Assembly: GCF_900113695.1 (NCBI RefSeq)
Contig: NZ_FOQH01000008.1
Coordinates: forward strand, 248,001-312,000
DNA from: Albimonas pacifica
GTDB taxonomy: Bacteria > Pseudomonadota > Alphaproteobacteria > Rhodobacterales > Rhodobacteraceae
Direction: 5' to 3'
Length of the DNA: 64,000 nt
Shown: positions 53,270 through 62,919 of the stretch, piece after piece
How the letters are laid out: every line of letters begins with the position of its first letter
Numbering within the stretch: the first letter of the stretch is position 1
Translations under genes and position numbers: made by a program
Notes under the pieces: generated by a model
What the model saw: the letters and a program-made list of their open reading frames with translations, nothing else
Told to the model about the DNA's origin: nothing
Database searches by the model: none

Positions 53270-53307
53270 CGGGGGGCCTTCGGGGGGGGCTTTCGGGGGG
53301 CGAGGAA

Positions 53308-53345
53308 CGGGAAAGGGCCCCGGGATGCGTCCCGGGGCCCTTCGT
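53308..53345 (-). terminator. intrinsic terminator of fumC
   Basis: Perfect 13-bp stem (AAGGGCCCCGGGA, 53313-53325; complement 53330-53342) with a 4-nt loop and, on the minus strand, TTTCCCG after the stem. It starts 31 nt after the fumC stop codon and separates it from the GNAT gene. Confidence 0.8.
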
Positions 53346-53375
53346 GCCGTCAGCCGACGCGGGGCGCGGCCGGGA

Positions 53376-54767
<1,392 letters not shown>

Positions 54768-54869
54768 CTGGGGGAACCTCCGGAAATGCGATCCGGGAGG
54801 CTGTATACGGGCGCACGCGAAGCGGAGCAACGGCGCGCGCGCCGGGGGCCGGGCAGGGCGCGCCGGGCC

Positions 54870-55358
54870 TCAGCCCTTGCGGAAGCGGTCGAGGCTGACG
54901 ACCTCGCCCTTGCCCTTGCCGCCCGCGGGGGGCGTGGGCTCGGGCTCGTCGTCCTCGTCCTCGAGGTCGGAGAGCTCGCCCAGCTCGTCGTCGTCGTCGA
55001 CCTCATGGGGGTCGAACTTCAGGCCGAACTCCGCGTGGGGGTCGACGAAGGTCAGCACCGCGTCGAAGGGCACCGTCAGCTTCACCGGCCGTTCGGAGAA
55101 CGAGAGGCCCACCGAGAACCGGTCCGAGGTGACGGCCAGGTCCCAGAACTCGTGCTGCAGGACGATGGTCAGCTCCTCGGGATACTGGGCCTTGAGCCAG
55201 TCGGGCACGTCCACGCCGGGGTGGGAGGTGTCGAAGGAGATGTAGAAGTGATGCTCGCCCGGCAGCCCGTCCTCCACCGCGACGGCCAAGGCCTCATGCA
55301 CCACCGAGCGCAGCGCTCGTTGCATCAGGCGGCCGTAGTCGAGGGGGTTGGAGGTCAT
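54870..55358 (-). CDS. sspB: ClpXP adaptor SspB (alpha type)
   Basis: 162 residues. The domain starts LDYGRLMQRALRSVVHEALAVA, then HFYISFDTSHPGVDVPDWLKAQYPEELTIVLQHEFWDL and FSVGLSFSERPVKLTVPFDAVLTFVDPHAEFGLKF, which form the ssrA-tag-binding SspB fold of alphaproteobacteria. An acidic linker (HEVDDDDELGELSDLEDEDDEPE) leads to a C-terminal ClpX-binding tail (EVVSLDRFRKG). The adaptor delivers tmRNA-tagged proteins to ClpXP. The tmRNA gene is about 330 nt upstream on the same strand, an apt neighbour. Confidence 0.93.
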   Translation of the reverse strand: MTSNPLDYGRLMQRALRSVVHEALAVAVEDGLPGEHHFYISFDTSHPGVDVPDWLKAQYPEELTIVLQHEFWDLAVTSDRFSVGLSFSERPVKLTVPFDAVLTFVDPHAEFGLKFDPHEVDDDDELGELSDLEDEDDEPEPTPPAGGKGKGEVVSLDRFRKG

Positions 55359-55689
55359 CGGTGGTTCCAGGGCGCGTTAGGGTTGTTTCGGGGGACCATA
55401 TCCGATTCTCCGCGCGATGAAAGACGAGGGGGCCATGCGCCGCGCGTCGCAGCCGCGGATGTCCGCGCCTGGGCGAGGGTCATGGCGCAATCGTGAAGGA
55501 CCGGTTAACGCGTCGGCCGGCCGCAGGCGCGGGACCGCATGCGAAGACGCCCGCCGGAGGGATCCGCGGGACGGTTCGGCCGCAGCCGGGCCGGTCGTCG
55601 CCAGGGAGGCGCCGCCTGGGTGGCCGCTTGGTTGGTCGGGGGGAGGGGAGGGAGGGTAGTGCTGGCTTCTGTTGCCAGGCGCCAGCGAG
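55359..55689. other. intergenic region between sspB and the tmRNA gene
   Basis: 331 nt. On the minus strand a TATGGT (55395-55400) preceded 17 nt upstream by a weak CTTTCA could be the sspB promoter. The hairpin GCTGGC...GCCAGC near 55660-55686 may be the processing or end signal of tmRNA. No gene seen. Confidence 0.45.
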
Positions 55690-55994
55690 CCCCGCCTGAA
55701 GGTGCAAACCCACAGGACTTTAAGATCGGTGGTTTAAGCTGCGTTACGCAGCGACGGCCACCGGAGCACGGTTGTCATTGGCAACTGTACAATTTGAGCC
55801 GGTAACGGTGGCATCCTGCCGAGCGAAAGCAAACACCTTTACACGTCCGTCGATCCTGTTTCGGCCCCTCGCGTCCTGGGATCCCCCCGTCCATGACCGG
55901 GAAGCAGGAGATTGGTGGAGCCGCCGGGTACCGCCCCCGGGTCCGAACCGCTTATTCCGTGCGCGTTTATCGCCATAGTCCCCTTGCGGAGACA
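55690..55994 (-). ncRNA. ssrA: transfer-messenger RNA, circularly permuted two-piece type
   Basis: Order on the minus strand is acceptor piece, spacer, coding piece. The acceptor RNA (~55994-55913) ends CGGCTCC-A-CCA. The coding RNA begins at 55868 with GGGGCCG, pairing with CGGCTCC and containing the G3-U70 pair that marks tmRNA for alanylation. Next come AAACAGGATCGACGG and the tag frame GCC AAT GAC AAC ... TAA, encoding ANDNRAPVAVAA (stop at 55744-55746); with the tmRNA alanine the tag is AANDNRAPVAVAA. The ~44-nt spacer is removed on maturation. It rescues stalled ribosomes; the 3' end of the coding piece (~55690) is approximate. A protein-coding reading of this stretch should be dismissed. 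Confidence 0.93.
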
Positions 55995-56000
55995 GGACAG

Positions 56001-56029
56001 GATATAGCCCCCTCCTCCGCGGATTTGAA
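56001..56029 (-). promoter_or_regulatory. putative promoter of ssrA
   Basis: On the minus strand TTCAAA (56024-56029), a 17-nt spacer and TATATC (56001-56006). Transcription would start near 55994, just before the acceptor piece. Confidence 0.5.
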
Positions 56030-56087
56030 GGGGGCGCCGTCGCCATCCGCCGAGGATTTTCGCGAAGCCCCGCGCGTCGGCCGCGCC

Positions 56088-56417
56088 TCAGTCGCGCACG
56101 GCGTAGGTGCGCCCGGCGATGCAGGCGACCAGGTTCCGGCCGTCGGAGAGCACCACCACGTCGGGCCTGTATCCCGCGCCGAGCCGCGTCTGCGTGCAGA
56201 CCACCGAGTGGTCGGCGTCGATCAGCAGCACCCGGCCCGGGGCGCAGCCCTGAAAGGTCTCGCTGCGGCCAGACAGGTCGACCGTGCCGGTCAGCGCGCC
56301 GCTGTAGATGATCTGCCAGCCGACGTAGTCGGCGACGTTCAGGGTGCAGCCGCCCTGCGCCGCCAGCGGCGAGGACGACAGGACCAGCCCCATCAGGGCG
56401 AACAGGATGCGACGCAT
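56088..56417 (-). CDS. small exported protein of unknown function
   Basis: 109 residues with a Sec signal peptide (MRRILFALMGLVLSSSPLAAQ, cleavage near residue 20). The mature ~88 residues have four Cys (GGCTLN, GCAPGR, VVCTQT and VACIAG), probably two disulfides, and strands such as WQIIYSGALTGTVDLSG and RNLVACIAGRTYAV, suggesting a compact beta fold. The layout (disulfide-rich, secreted, ~90 residues) recalls small periplasmic or surface proteins but no family is recognised. Confidence 0.7.
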   Translation of the reverse strand: MRRILFALMGLVLSSSPLAAQGGCTLNVADYVGWQIIYSGALTGTVDLSGRSETFQGCAPGRVLLIDADHSVVCTQTRLGAGYRPDVVVLSDGRNLVACIAGRTYAVRD

Positions 56418-56624
56418 CGGACATCTCCCTTACGCGAACTCACGCGGGGCCCGCGGGGCGGGCCGACGCAGGGCAGTCTAGGGCCGAAGGGTTGCCGAAA
56501 CCTCGACGCCGGGCCGCCGCGTCCTCGCCCGCCCCTTGACCGGCCCGCCCGGCGGAGCGACCAATGTCCGAACCTATCGGCACGCCCCGCCGCGCCCCCC
56601 ACGCCTCGCAGTCCCGGAGCCCCC

Positions 56625-57785
56625 ATGCCCGTCATCCCCGAAATCGCCGACCGCCTCGAGACCTTCGCCGCGATCCGGCGCGACATCCACGCCCATCCCG
56701 AGATCGGCTTTCAGGAGGTGCGCACCTCCGGCATCGTGATCGAGAAGCTGCGCGAGTGGGGGATCGAGGTGCATTCGGGCATCGGCGGCACCGGCGTGGT
56801 GGGGATCATCGAGGGCAACGCGCCCGGCCGCTCGGTGGGCCTGCGCGCCGACATGGACGCGCTGCCGATCGAGGAGGAGACGAACCTGCCCTGGCGCTCG
56901 ACCGTCCCCGGCGTCTCCCACGCCTGCGGGCACGACGGGCACACCACCATCCTGCTCGCCGCCGCCCAGCGGCTGGCCGAGACGCGGGACTTCCCGGGCC
57001 GGGTGGTGCTGATCTTCCAGCCGGCGGAGGAGGGGCTGGGCGGCGCCCGCGCGATGATCGCCGACGGGCTGTTCGAGAAGTTCCCCTGCGACGAGGTCTA
57101 CGGCCTGCACAACTCCCCCTACACCGATCCGGGCGTGGTGGGGATCAAGCCGGGCGTGGCGATGGCGGGCGCGGATTTCTTCGACATCCGCATCAAGGGC
57201 GTGGGCTCGCACGGCGCCTCGCCGCAGCATTCGAAGGACCCGATCATGGTGGCGACGGCGCTGGCGCAGGCGCTGCAGACCATCCGCTCGCGCAACGCGC
57301 CCCCGCATGAGGCGGCGGTGCTCTCGATCACCCAGATCCACGCGGGCGCGGCCTACAACGTGGTGCCCTCCGAGGCGGTGCTTTCGGGCACCATGCGCTT
57401 CTTCACCGACGAGGCGGCGGAGCGGATGCGCACCCGCATGAAGGAGATCTCGGCCGGGCTGGCGGCGGCCTTCGGGGTCGAGATCGACGTCGACATCCGC
57501 GACATCTTCACGGTGCTGGAGAACGACGGCGGGCTCTCCGAGATCGTCGCCGGCATCGCCGCCGAGGTCACCGGCAAGGACCTGGTGAAGATCCAGGACG
57601 AGGCGGCGACGGGGTCCGAGGACTTCGCCGACATGCTGAAAGCCGCGCCGGGGGTCTACTTCACCGTCGGCCACAAGGGCGAGGTGCCGCTGCACAACCC
57701 CGGCTTCGTCTTCGACGACGACGCGATCCCGCTGGGCGCCTCGATGCTGGTGCGGGTCGCGCAAGCGCGCCTCGCCGCCGGCTGA
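56625..57785 (+). CDS. M20-family amidohydrolase (hippurate hydrolase/IAA-amino acid hydrolase type)
   Basis: 386 residues. Metal-binding and substrate motifs of the M20D family: RRDIHAHPEIGFQE, GLRADMDALPIEEET, HACGHDGHTTILL, IFQPAEEGLGGARAMI and YNVVPSEAVLSGTMRFF, with HNPGFVFDDDAIPLG at the end. It cleaves amide bonds of N-acylated amino acids such as hippurate or N-acyl-amino acids. It lies 64 nt before argE, another M20 deacylase, so they may share a role in N-acyl-amino-acid use. The ATG at MPVIPEIADRLETF is standard for the family; the frame is open far upstream but reads across the tmRNA gene on the other strand. Confidence 0.9.
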   Translation: MPVIPEIADRLETFAAIRRDIHAHPEIGFQEVRTSGIVIEKLREWGIEVHSGIGGTGVVGIIEGNAPGRSVGLRADMDALPIEEETNLPWRSTVPGVSHACGHDGHTTILLAAAQRLAETRDFPGRVVLIFQPAEEGLGGARAMIADGLFEKFPCDEVYGLHNSPYTDPGVVGIKPGVAMAGADFFDIRIKGVGSHGASPQHSKDPIMVATALAQALQTIRSRNAPPHEAAVLSITQIHAGAAYNVVPSEAVLSGTMRFFTDEAAERMRTRMKEISAGLAAAFGVEIDVDIRDIFTVLENDGGLSEIVAGIAAEVTGKDLVKIQDEAATGSEDFADMLKAAPGVYFTVGHKGEVPLHNPGFVFDDDAIPLGASMLVRVAQARLAAG

Positions 57786-57849
57786 TCGTTCTCAAGTCCA
57801 GCGCCGCGCCGCTCCGAAAGGGGCGGCGCCTGCGCTTTCAGGAGGTCCC

Positions 57850-59010
57850 ATGGCCGACCGCTACACCCCGCGCGAGATGCTGGAGAAGCTGGTGTCCTTC
57901 GACACCACCTGCACCCGCTCCAACCTCGCGCTGATCGACTTCGTGCGCGACTATCTCGAGGGTCACGGAGTGGCCTGCTGGGTCACCCCCAACGCGGCGG
58001 GCGACAAGGCGAGCCTCTTCGCCAACGTCGGCCCGATGGTCGAGGGGGGCGTCGTGCTCTCGGGCCACACCGACGTGGTGCCGGTCGAGGGGCAGGACTG
58101 GACCCGCGACCCCTGGACCCTGGTCGAGGAGAACGGGCGCCTCTACGGCCGCGGGGCCTGCGACATGAAGGGCTTCGACGCGCTGGCGCTGGCCATCGTG
58201 CCGGAGGCGCTGGAGGCGGGTCTGAAGCGCCCGATCCAGATCGCGCTGAGCTACGACGAGGAGGACGGCATGTACGGCGCCCCTCCGATGATCGAGCGGA
58301 TGCAGGCGGAGCTGCCGATGGCCTCGGCGGTGATCGTGGGCGAGCCCTCGCGCCTCGCCGTGGTCGGCGCGCACAAGGGCATCCTGGAGCTGATCGTGCG
58401 CACCAAGGGGTTCGAGACGCATTCCTCGATCCGCCACAAGGGCGTCTCGGCGGTGCATCTGGCGGCGCGCTTCGTGACCTGGCTGGACGACCGGCAGGAC
58501 GAGAACCTCGGCCGGCCCCTGCCGGGGGCCGAGCTCTTCGATCCGCCCTGCACCTCGGTCCATGTGGGCGAGTTCCAGGGGGGCGAGGCGCACAACATCA
58601 CCGCCGGGCGGGCCTGGTTCTCGGTCGACGTGCGGGCCTGCCCGCCGGAGACCTCGGCCGAGTGGCTGGAGCGGATCCAGGCCAAGGCCGCCGAGCTGGA
58701 GGCCGCCGCGCAGAAGATCCGGCCCGAGGCGCGGGTGGAGGTGGAGGTCAAGGCCGACGTCCCCCCCTGCGCGCCCGAGAAGAACGGCGCGGCCGAGGCG
58801 CTGCTGCGCCGGCTCACCGGCGACAACGCCTCCAACGCGGTCAGCTATGCGACCGAGGCGGGGCTGTTCCAGCGGGTCGGCTACTCGACCGCCGTCTGCG
58901 GGCCGGGCGACATCGCCCAGGCCCACCAGCCCGACGAGTACATCGAGGTCGAGCAGCTGGAGAAGGGCGAGGCGTTCATGAAGCGCCTCGTCGCCCATCT
59001 GAGCGCCTGA
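57850..59010 (+). CDS. argE: acetylornithine deacetylase
   Basis: 386 residues, peptidase M20 family. [20 protein letters not shown] carries the metal His and Asp, [16 protein letters not shown] is the ArgE signature, and [14 protein letters not shown] provides the catalytic Glu. [22 protein letters not shown] and [21 protein letters not shown] confirm the ArgE/DapE type. It removes the acetyl group from N2-acetylornithine in arginine synthesis. RBS AGGAGG lies 6 nt upstream (TTTCAGGAGGTCCCATG). Confidence 0.93.
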   Translation: MADRYTPREMLEKLVSFDTTCTRSNLALIDFVRDYLEGHGVACWVTPNAAGDKASLFANVGPMVEGGVVLSGHTDVVPVEGQDWTRDPWTLVEENGRLYGRGACDMKGFDALALAIVPEALEAGLKRPIQIALSYDEEDGMYGAPPMIERMQAELPMASAVIVGEPSRLAVVGAHKGILELIVRTKGFETHSSIRHKGVSAVHLAARFVTWLDDRQDENLGRPLPGAELFDPPCTSVHVGEFQGGEAHNITAGRAWFSVDVRACPPETSAEWLERIQAKAAELEAAAQKIRPEARVEVEVKADVPPCAPEKNGAAEALLRRLTGDNASNAVSYATEAGLFQRVGYSTAVCGPGDIAQAHQPDEYIEVEQLEKGEAFMKRLVAHLSA

Positions 59011-59425
59011 GGCGGGTCCCAGGGCCGATGCGGCCGGAGGGGCCGCGCCCGGCGCGGGCGTCCCGCGCGAGCGGTCCGGGGTCGGCTCCGCCGGGGCGTC
59101 GAGCCCCGGCGAACCCGGCTGCCGCGTCTCCGGGGCAGGGGGCGGGGCGCGACCCCTGCTTCGGGCCCCGTCCGCCCCGCGCGCCGCCCTTGCCCGGCGC
59201 CGCGGGCGGGAGGCCAGCCCGGGGCGCGCGCGGGGCGCGGCGCCTCCCCGGCGAGCGGCCCGCGCGCGGGCCTCGGGGGGCGGCGGGGCGGGCGCGAATG
59301 CATTGACGGGCGGGGGCGCCGGCCCTAGAGGGGGCGACTCTGACGCAACCCCCGACTCGCGCCCTCGGCCGAGCGGGCCGACGAGCCTCGAATCCCCCGA
59401 GCCGCTCCTCAAGGAGACCGACATC
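59011..59425. other. intergenic region upstream of the lysyl-tRNA synthetase gene
   Basis: 415 nt, very GC-rich. A perfect hairpin CGCCGGGGC-GTCGA-GCCCCGGCG (59089-59111) may end the argE transcript, though there is no U-tract. A promoter is seen at 59303-59331. No other gene or RNA recognised. Confidence 0.5.
59303..59331 (+). promoter_or_regulatory. putative promoter of the lysyl-tRNA synthetase gene
   Basis: TTGACG (59303-59308), 17 nt, then TAGAGG (59326-59331). The -35 matches five of six, the -10 only weakly. It predicts a leader of about 88 nt before the ATG at 59426. Confidence 0.45.
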
Positions 59426-61012
59426 ATGACCGAGCTGCGCGACGCCGCCCTCGACTCCAGGGCCTGGCCCTTCGAAGAGGCGCGCCGGCTGGTCAAACGG
59501 TTCGAGAAGGCGCCGCCGGAAAAAGGCTACGTGCTGTTCGAGACCGGCTACGGCCCCTCGGGTCTGCCGCATATCGGCACCTTCGGCGAGGTCGCCCGCA
59601 CCACCATGGTGCGCCGCGCCTTCGAGGCGATCTCGGACATCCCCACCCGGCTGCTGTGCTTCTCGGACGACATGGACGGCCTGCGCAAGGCGCCGACCAA
59701 CGTGCCCAACCGCGAGATGCTGACCGAGGATCTCAACCTGCCGCTGACCCGCGTGCGGGACCCGTTCGGCACGCATCCCTCCTTCGGCGAGCACAACAAC
59801 GCCCGCTTGCGCGCCTTCCTCGACGCCTTCGGCTTCGAATACGAGTTCGCCTCGGCCACCGACTACTACCGCGCCGGCCGCTTCGACGCGATGCTGCTGC
59901 GCATCCTCGAGAAGTTCGACGCGGTGATGGAGGTGATGCTGCCCTCGCTGGGCGCCGAGCGTCAGGCGACCTATTCGCCGTTCCTGCCCGTGTCGCCGAA
60001 GACGGGCCATGTCCTGCAGGTCCCGACGCTGGAGCGCAACCTGGCGAAGGGCACGATCGTCTACGAGGAGCCGGACGGCGAGCGGATCGAGATCCCCGTC
60101 ACGGGCGGAAACTGCAAGCTGCAGTGGAAGCCGGACTGGGCGATGCGCTGGATGGCGCTCGGCGTCGACTACGAGATGCACGGCAAGGACCTGATCCCCT
60201 CGGCGGATCTCGGCAGGAAGATCTGCCGGGCGGTGGGGATGCCCAGCCCGGAGATGTTCAACTACGAGCTCTTTCTCGACGGCGACGGGCAGAAGATCTC
60301 CAAGTCCAAGGGCAACGGGCTGTCGATCGAGGAGTGGCTGGCCTACGCCTCGCCCGAGAGCCTCAGCCTGTTCATGTTCCAGAAGCCAAAGACCGCCAAG
60401 CGGCTGCACTGGGACGTGATCCCGCGCACGGTGGACGAGTATTCGCAGCACCTGCGCGCCTATCCCGAGCAGGATCTGAAGGCGCGGCTGACGAACCCCG
60501 CCTGGCACATCCACGGCGGAAATCCGCCGGCTGACGCGATGGTGGTGCCGTTCTCGATGCTGCTGAACCTCGCCTCGGTGACCGGCGCGGAGGACAAGGC
60601 CACGCTGTGGGGGTTCCTCGCGCGCTATGCGCCGGGCGCCTCGGCGCAGACCAACCCCGGCTTCGACGCCGCGGTGGGCCGCGCGGTCGCCTACTACCAG
60701 GACAAGGTGAAGCCGACGCGGGTGTTCCGCGAGGCCACCGCCCAGGAGCAGGCGGCGCTGGCCGACCTCGCCGCGCGGCTGCGGGGCTGGGAGGGCGAGG
60801 CCTCGCCCGAGGCGCTGCAGGACGAGGTCTATGCGGTGGGCAAGGACCACGGGTTCGAGAACCTGCGCGACTGGTTCAAGGCCCTCTACGAGGTGCTGCT
60901 GGGCGCCTCGCAGGGGCCGCGCTTCGGCGGGTTCATCGCGCTCTACGGCGTCGACGAGACCGCGGCGCTGATCGAGCGGGCGCTGAAGGGCGAGCTGGTC
61001 GAGGCCGCCTGA
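59426..61012 (+). CDS. lysS: lysyl-tRNA synthetase, class I
   Basis: 528 residues. Class I synthetase motifs: HIGH-like [10 protein letters not shown] (~46-55) and KMSKS-like [10 protein letters not shown] near residue 290. The architecture with [44 protein letters not shown] and [12 protein letters not shown] is specific for class I LysRS, found in archaea, alphaproteobacteria and a few other bacteria, unlike the class II enzyme of most bacteria. It charges tRNA-Lys. AAGGAG lies 10 nt before the ATG. Monocistronic, with a strong terminator. Some annotations use the symbol lysK. Confidence 0.95.
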   Translation: MTELRDAALDSRAWPFEEARRLVKRFEKAPPEKGYVLFETGYGPSGLPHIGTFGEVARTTMVRRAFEAISDIPTRLLCFSDDMDGLRKAPTNVPNREMLTEDLNLPLTRVRDPFGTHPSFGEHNNARLRAFLDAFGFEYEFASATDYYRAGRFDAMLLRILEKFDAVMEVMLPSLGAERQATYSPFLPVSPKTGHVLQVPTLERNLAKGTIVYEEPDGERIEIPVTGGNCKLQWKPDWAMRWMALGVDYEMHGKDLIPSADLGRKICRAVGMPSPEMFNYELFLDGDGQKISKSKGNGLSIEEWLAYASPESLSLFMFQKPKTAKRLHWDVIPRTVDEYSQHLRAYPEQDLKARLTNPAWHIHGGNPPADAMVVPFSMLLNLASVTGAEDKATLWGFLARYAPGASAQTNPGFDAAVGRAVAYYQDKVKPTRVFREATAQEQAALADLAARLRGWEGEASPEALQDEVYAVGKDHGFENLRDWFKALYEVLLGASQGPRFGGFIALYGVDETAALIERALKGELVEAA

Positions 61013-61065
61013 GGCCTCTTCCCGGCTTCGCCGGACCGGACCGGGCCGCGCTGCGCGCGGTCCCC

Positions 61066-61100
61066 GAAAGCCGCCCCGTCGGGGCGGCTTTCGTCCTTTC
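61066..61100 (+). terminator. intrinsic terminator of lysS
   Basis: Perfect 12-bp stem (GAAAGCCGCCCC, 61066-61077; complement 61081-61092) with a 3-nt loop, followed by GTCCTTTC. It starts 53 nt after the stop and precedes the convergent membrane-protein gene. Confidence 0.85.
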
Positions 61101-61108
61101 GGGACGGC

Positions 61109-61846
61109 TCAGCCCCCGGACGCGAAGCGGAAGGCGAGCCCCAGCGCGGCCGCCGCCGCCGCCCAGGCGCCGAGCGTGGCGGCGACCGCCGGCCGGGGCC
61201 GCGCCGGGACCAGCCGCAGCGCGCCGTGGGCCGCGAGCGTGATCGCCAGCGCGGCGAGGGCGGCGCCGAGGGTCTGCCAGGCCGCGTAGGCCCAGGGCGC
61301 GTGCAGGTCGTTCGAGAGCCCCAGCGCCGCGCCCCCGGCCGCCGCCAGCGCCGCGGCGGCCGCGGCCGGCAGCAGCGGCGGCGCCAGCGCCAGCAGCCCC
61401 GCCGCCGCGGCCACGACGGGGGCCGCGAGTCCTCCCGGCGCGAAGCCCCAGTAGGCGATCAGCAGCACGGCGCCGCCGAGCGCCGCCCCGATCCCGGCCG
61501 CCGCCGCCGTCGCCCAGCCGGCGCGGCCCGGCTGGCGGGCGGCGAAGGCCGCGAGCGCCAGAAGGGCCGCGGCCGTCTCCGGGAAAGCCGCCGGGGTCAG
61601 GGCGCCGACGGCCCAGGGCGCCTCGAAGCCGAACGCGCCATGGGCCGCCGCGGGCGAGGCCGCGAGAAGGAGGAGCGCCAGCGCTCCGCCGCAAGCGCCG
61701 GCCGCCGCGCGGGCCGCGCGGCGATCGCGCGCGGGGCAGGGCGCGGGGCTGAGCGGCGGCGGCGCGTCGCGGGCCTCGGTCCTCCGGCGCGCTCGCGGGC
61801 GGGTTCCGGGCGATCCGGCGGGTTCCGCGCGCCGCGCGCGCCTCAT
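61109..61846 (-). CDS. multi-pass membrane protein, coupled to HupE/UreJ
   Basis: 245 residues. A long basic N-terminal region (~45 residues, Arg/Pro-rich) precedes a first hydrophobic helix ending in AAAHGAFGFEAPW, then about six further helices. The AHGAFG motif echoes the start of mature HupE-type proteins. Its ATG overlaps the TGA of the hupE-like gene (ATGA), so it is translated with it. The true start may be a later in-frame codon, because the first ~45 residues are low-complexity. No family assigned; perhaps a second transporter subunit or assembly factor. Confidence 0.6.
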   Translation of the reverse strand: MRRARRAEPAGSPGTRPRARRRTEARDAPPPLSPAPCPARDRRAARAAAGACGGALALLLLAASPAAAHGAFGFEAPWAVGALTPAAFPETAAALLALAAFAARQPGRAGWATAAAAGIGAALGGAVLLIAYWGFAPGGLAAPVVAAAAGLLALAPPLLPAAAAAALAAAGGAALGLSNDLHAPWAYAAWQTLGAALAALAITLAAHGALRLVPARPRPAVAATLGAWAAAAAALGLAFRFASGG

Positions 61847-62424
61847 GCCGCCCCGGTCAGGAAGGCGAGGCCGGCCAGCGCGATCGCCCCGCCCCCCGCG
61901 CGCACCAGCGCCCGCCCGGCGGGCCAGCGCGAGAGCGCGCCGATCCCGATGCCGGCGAGGTGCAGGAGGCCGGTGGCCAGCACGAAGCCCGCGGCATAGG
62001 CGAGCGGCGAGGCGGCGCCCGGCATCTCGGCCCCATGGGCGTGGCCGTGAAAGACCGCGAAGGCCGCGACCACCAGCGCCGCCGCCCAGAGCGGCGGGCG
62101 GATCGCCAGCGCCACCGCGAGGCCCAGCGCCAGGGCGGAGGCGGCGATTCCCGTCTCGATCCCCGGCAACGGAACCCCGGCCACTCCCAGCGCGCCGCCC
62201 AGCGCCATCACCAGCGGGAAGGCCACCGGCAGCACCCAGATCGCCGGCGCCCCCAGCACCGCCCCCCAGAGCCCCACCGCCACCATCGCCGCCACGTGGT
62301 CGGGCCCCATCAGCGGATGCAGGACGCCGCTCGCGAAACCGCCGGCGACGCCGGCCCCGTCATGGGCGAGCGCGGCGGGCGGCAGGAGCAGGAGCGCGGC
62401 GGCGAGCAGGGCGAAACGAGGCAT
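61843..62424 (-). CDS. HupE/UreJ-family membrane protein (putative Ni/Co transporter)
   Basis: 193 residues. A signal-like N-terminus (LLAAALLLLPPAALA) then HDGAGVAGGFASGVLHPLMGPDHVAAMVAVGLWG, the family signature with histidines HP and DH that bind metal, and further FHGHAHGAEMPGAASPLAYAAGFVLATGLLHLAGIGIG. Six helices in total. HupE/UreJ proteins carry nickel or cobalt, usually beside hydrogenase or urease genes; neither is in this window. No cobalamin riboswitch is seen upstream. Second gene of the pair (61109-61846) is coupled downstream. Confidence 0.88.
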   Translation of the reverse strand: MPRFALLAAALLLLPPAALAHDGAGVAGGFASGVLHPLMGPDHVAAMVAVGLWGAVLGAPAIWVLPVAFPLVMALGGALGVAGVPLPGIETGIAASALALGLAVALAIRPPLWAAALVVAAFAVFHGHAHGAEMPGAASPLAYAAGFVLATGLLHLAGIGIGALSRWPAGRALVRAGGGAIALAGLAFLTGAA

Positions 62425-62774
62425 GGCGGATCCGGGGAGGCGGTTGAAAACCGGGCCAGAGTGCCCCCGCCCGCCGCCCCTGTCCATCGCCGCCGCGCCC
62501 GCGCCGGGGCGGCGCCCGTCTCGCGGTCGATCCGCCGATGGCCGGCGCGCCGGCCGCGCGGCGGGAGGGACGAGCGTCGCGCGCCGGGGTCTTCGGATCG
62601 GACACGGGCTGCGCCCGCGGCCGGCGTCGGGAGCGCCGCGTCGGGCGAAGCGCGCGGGGCCCGCGTGCGCCCGCGGCGCGGGGCGGGCGGCGCGCCCGGG
62701 GCGTGGACCGCCCCCCGGCGCCCCCTCGCCCTGCGCCGCGGGCGCGCCCTCGCGTCGCGCGCGACCGCCGACGC

Positions 62775-62788
62775 GGCGCCCTGCGGGC
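62775..62788. repeat. 14-nt intergenic repeat core, copy 3
   Basis: Exact match to the GGCGCCCTGCGGGC core at 1381-1394 and 45362-45375. The flanks differ here, so only the core is shared. Confidence 0.45.
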
Positions 62789-62793
62789 CGGGG

Positions 62794-62868
62794 GAAGTCG
62801 GGTCGGGGGAAGCCGGGCCGGTGGAAGCCGGGTCAGGTGAAGCCAGGCCGGGTGAAGCCGGGTCGGGG
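62794..62868. repeat. tandem repeat, five 15-bp units
   Basis: Units begin GAAGYC and read GAAGTCGGGTCGGGG, GAAGCCGGGCCGGTG, GAAGCCGGGTCAGGT, GAAGCCAGGCCGGGT, GAAGCCGGGTCGGGG. Each is 15 nt, so a frame through it would encode pentapeptides, but no RBS or plausible protein is present. It lies 51 nt after the TetR gene stop. Could vary in copy number between strains. Confidence 0.8.
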
Positions 62869-62919
62869 CGGGCGCGACGGGAGCTGCGGACGGGCGCGGG
62901 GCGCAGGCGGGCGGGCGCC

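Larger units (their letters stand above)
62425..62919. other. intergenic region between the HupE-like gene and TetR gene
   Basis: 495 nt, extremely GC-rich. It holds a 14-nt repeat core (62775-62788) and a 5 x 15-bp tandem repeat (62794-62868). The hupE-like promoter must lie in its left part but is not recognisable. No gene accepted. Confidence 0.5.

Noticed and set aside
55744-56424. A possible protein gene on the minus strand ending ANDNRAPVAVAA
   Set aside because: The end is the tmRNA tag and the rest overlaps the acceptor and coding pieces of ssrA; the upstream part is the real 56088-56417 gene in another frame.
62794-62868. Tandem repeat as a pentapeptide-repeat protein or CRISPR array
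   Set aside because: The units are only 15 nt, head to tail without spacers, and no start codon with an RBS opens a plausible protein. No CRISPR repeats occur anywhere in the window.
62425-62919. Cobalamin riboswitch upstream of the HupE-like gene
   Set aside because: I looked for the GCCACTG box and the conserved core and found neither.
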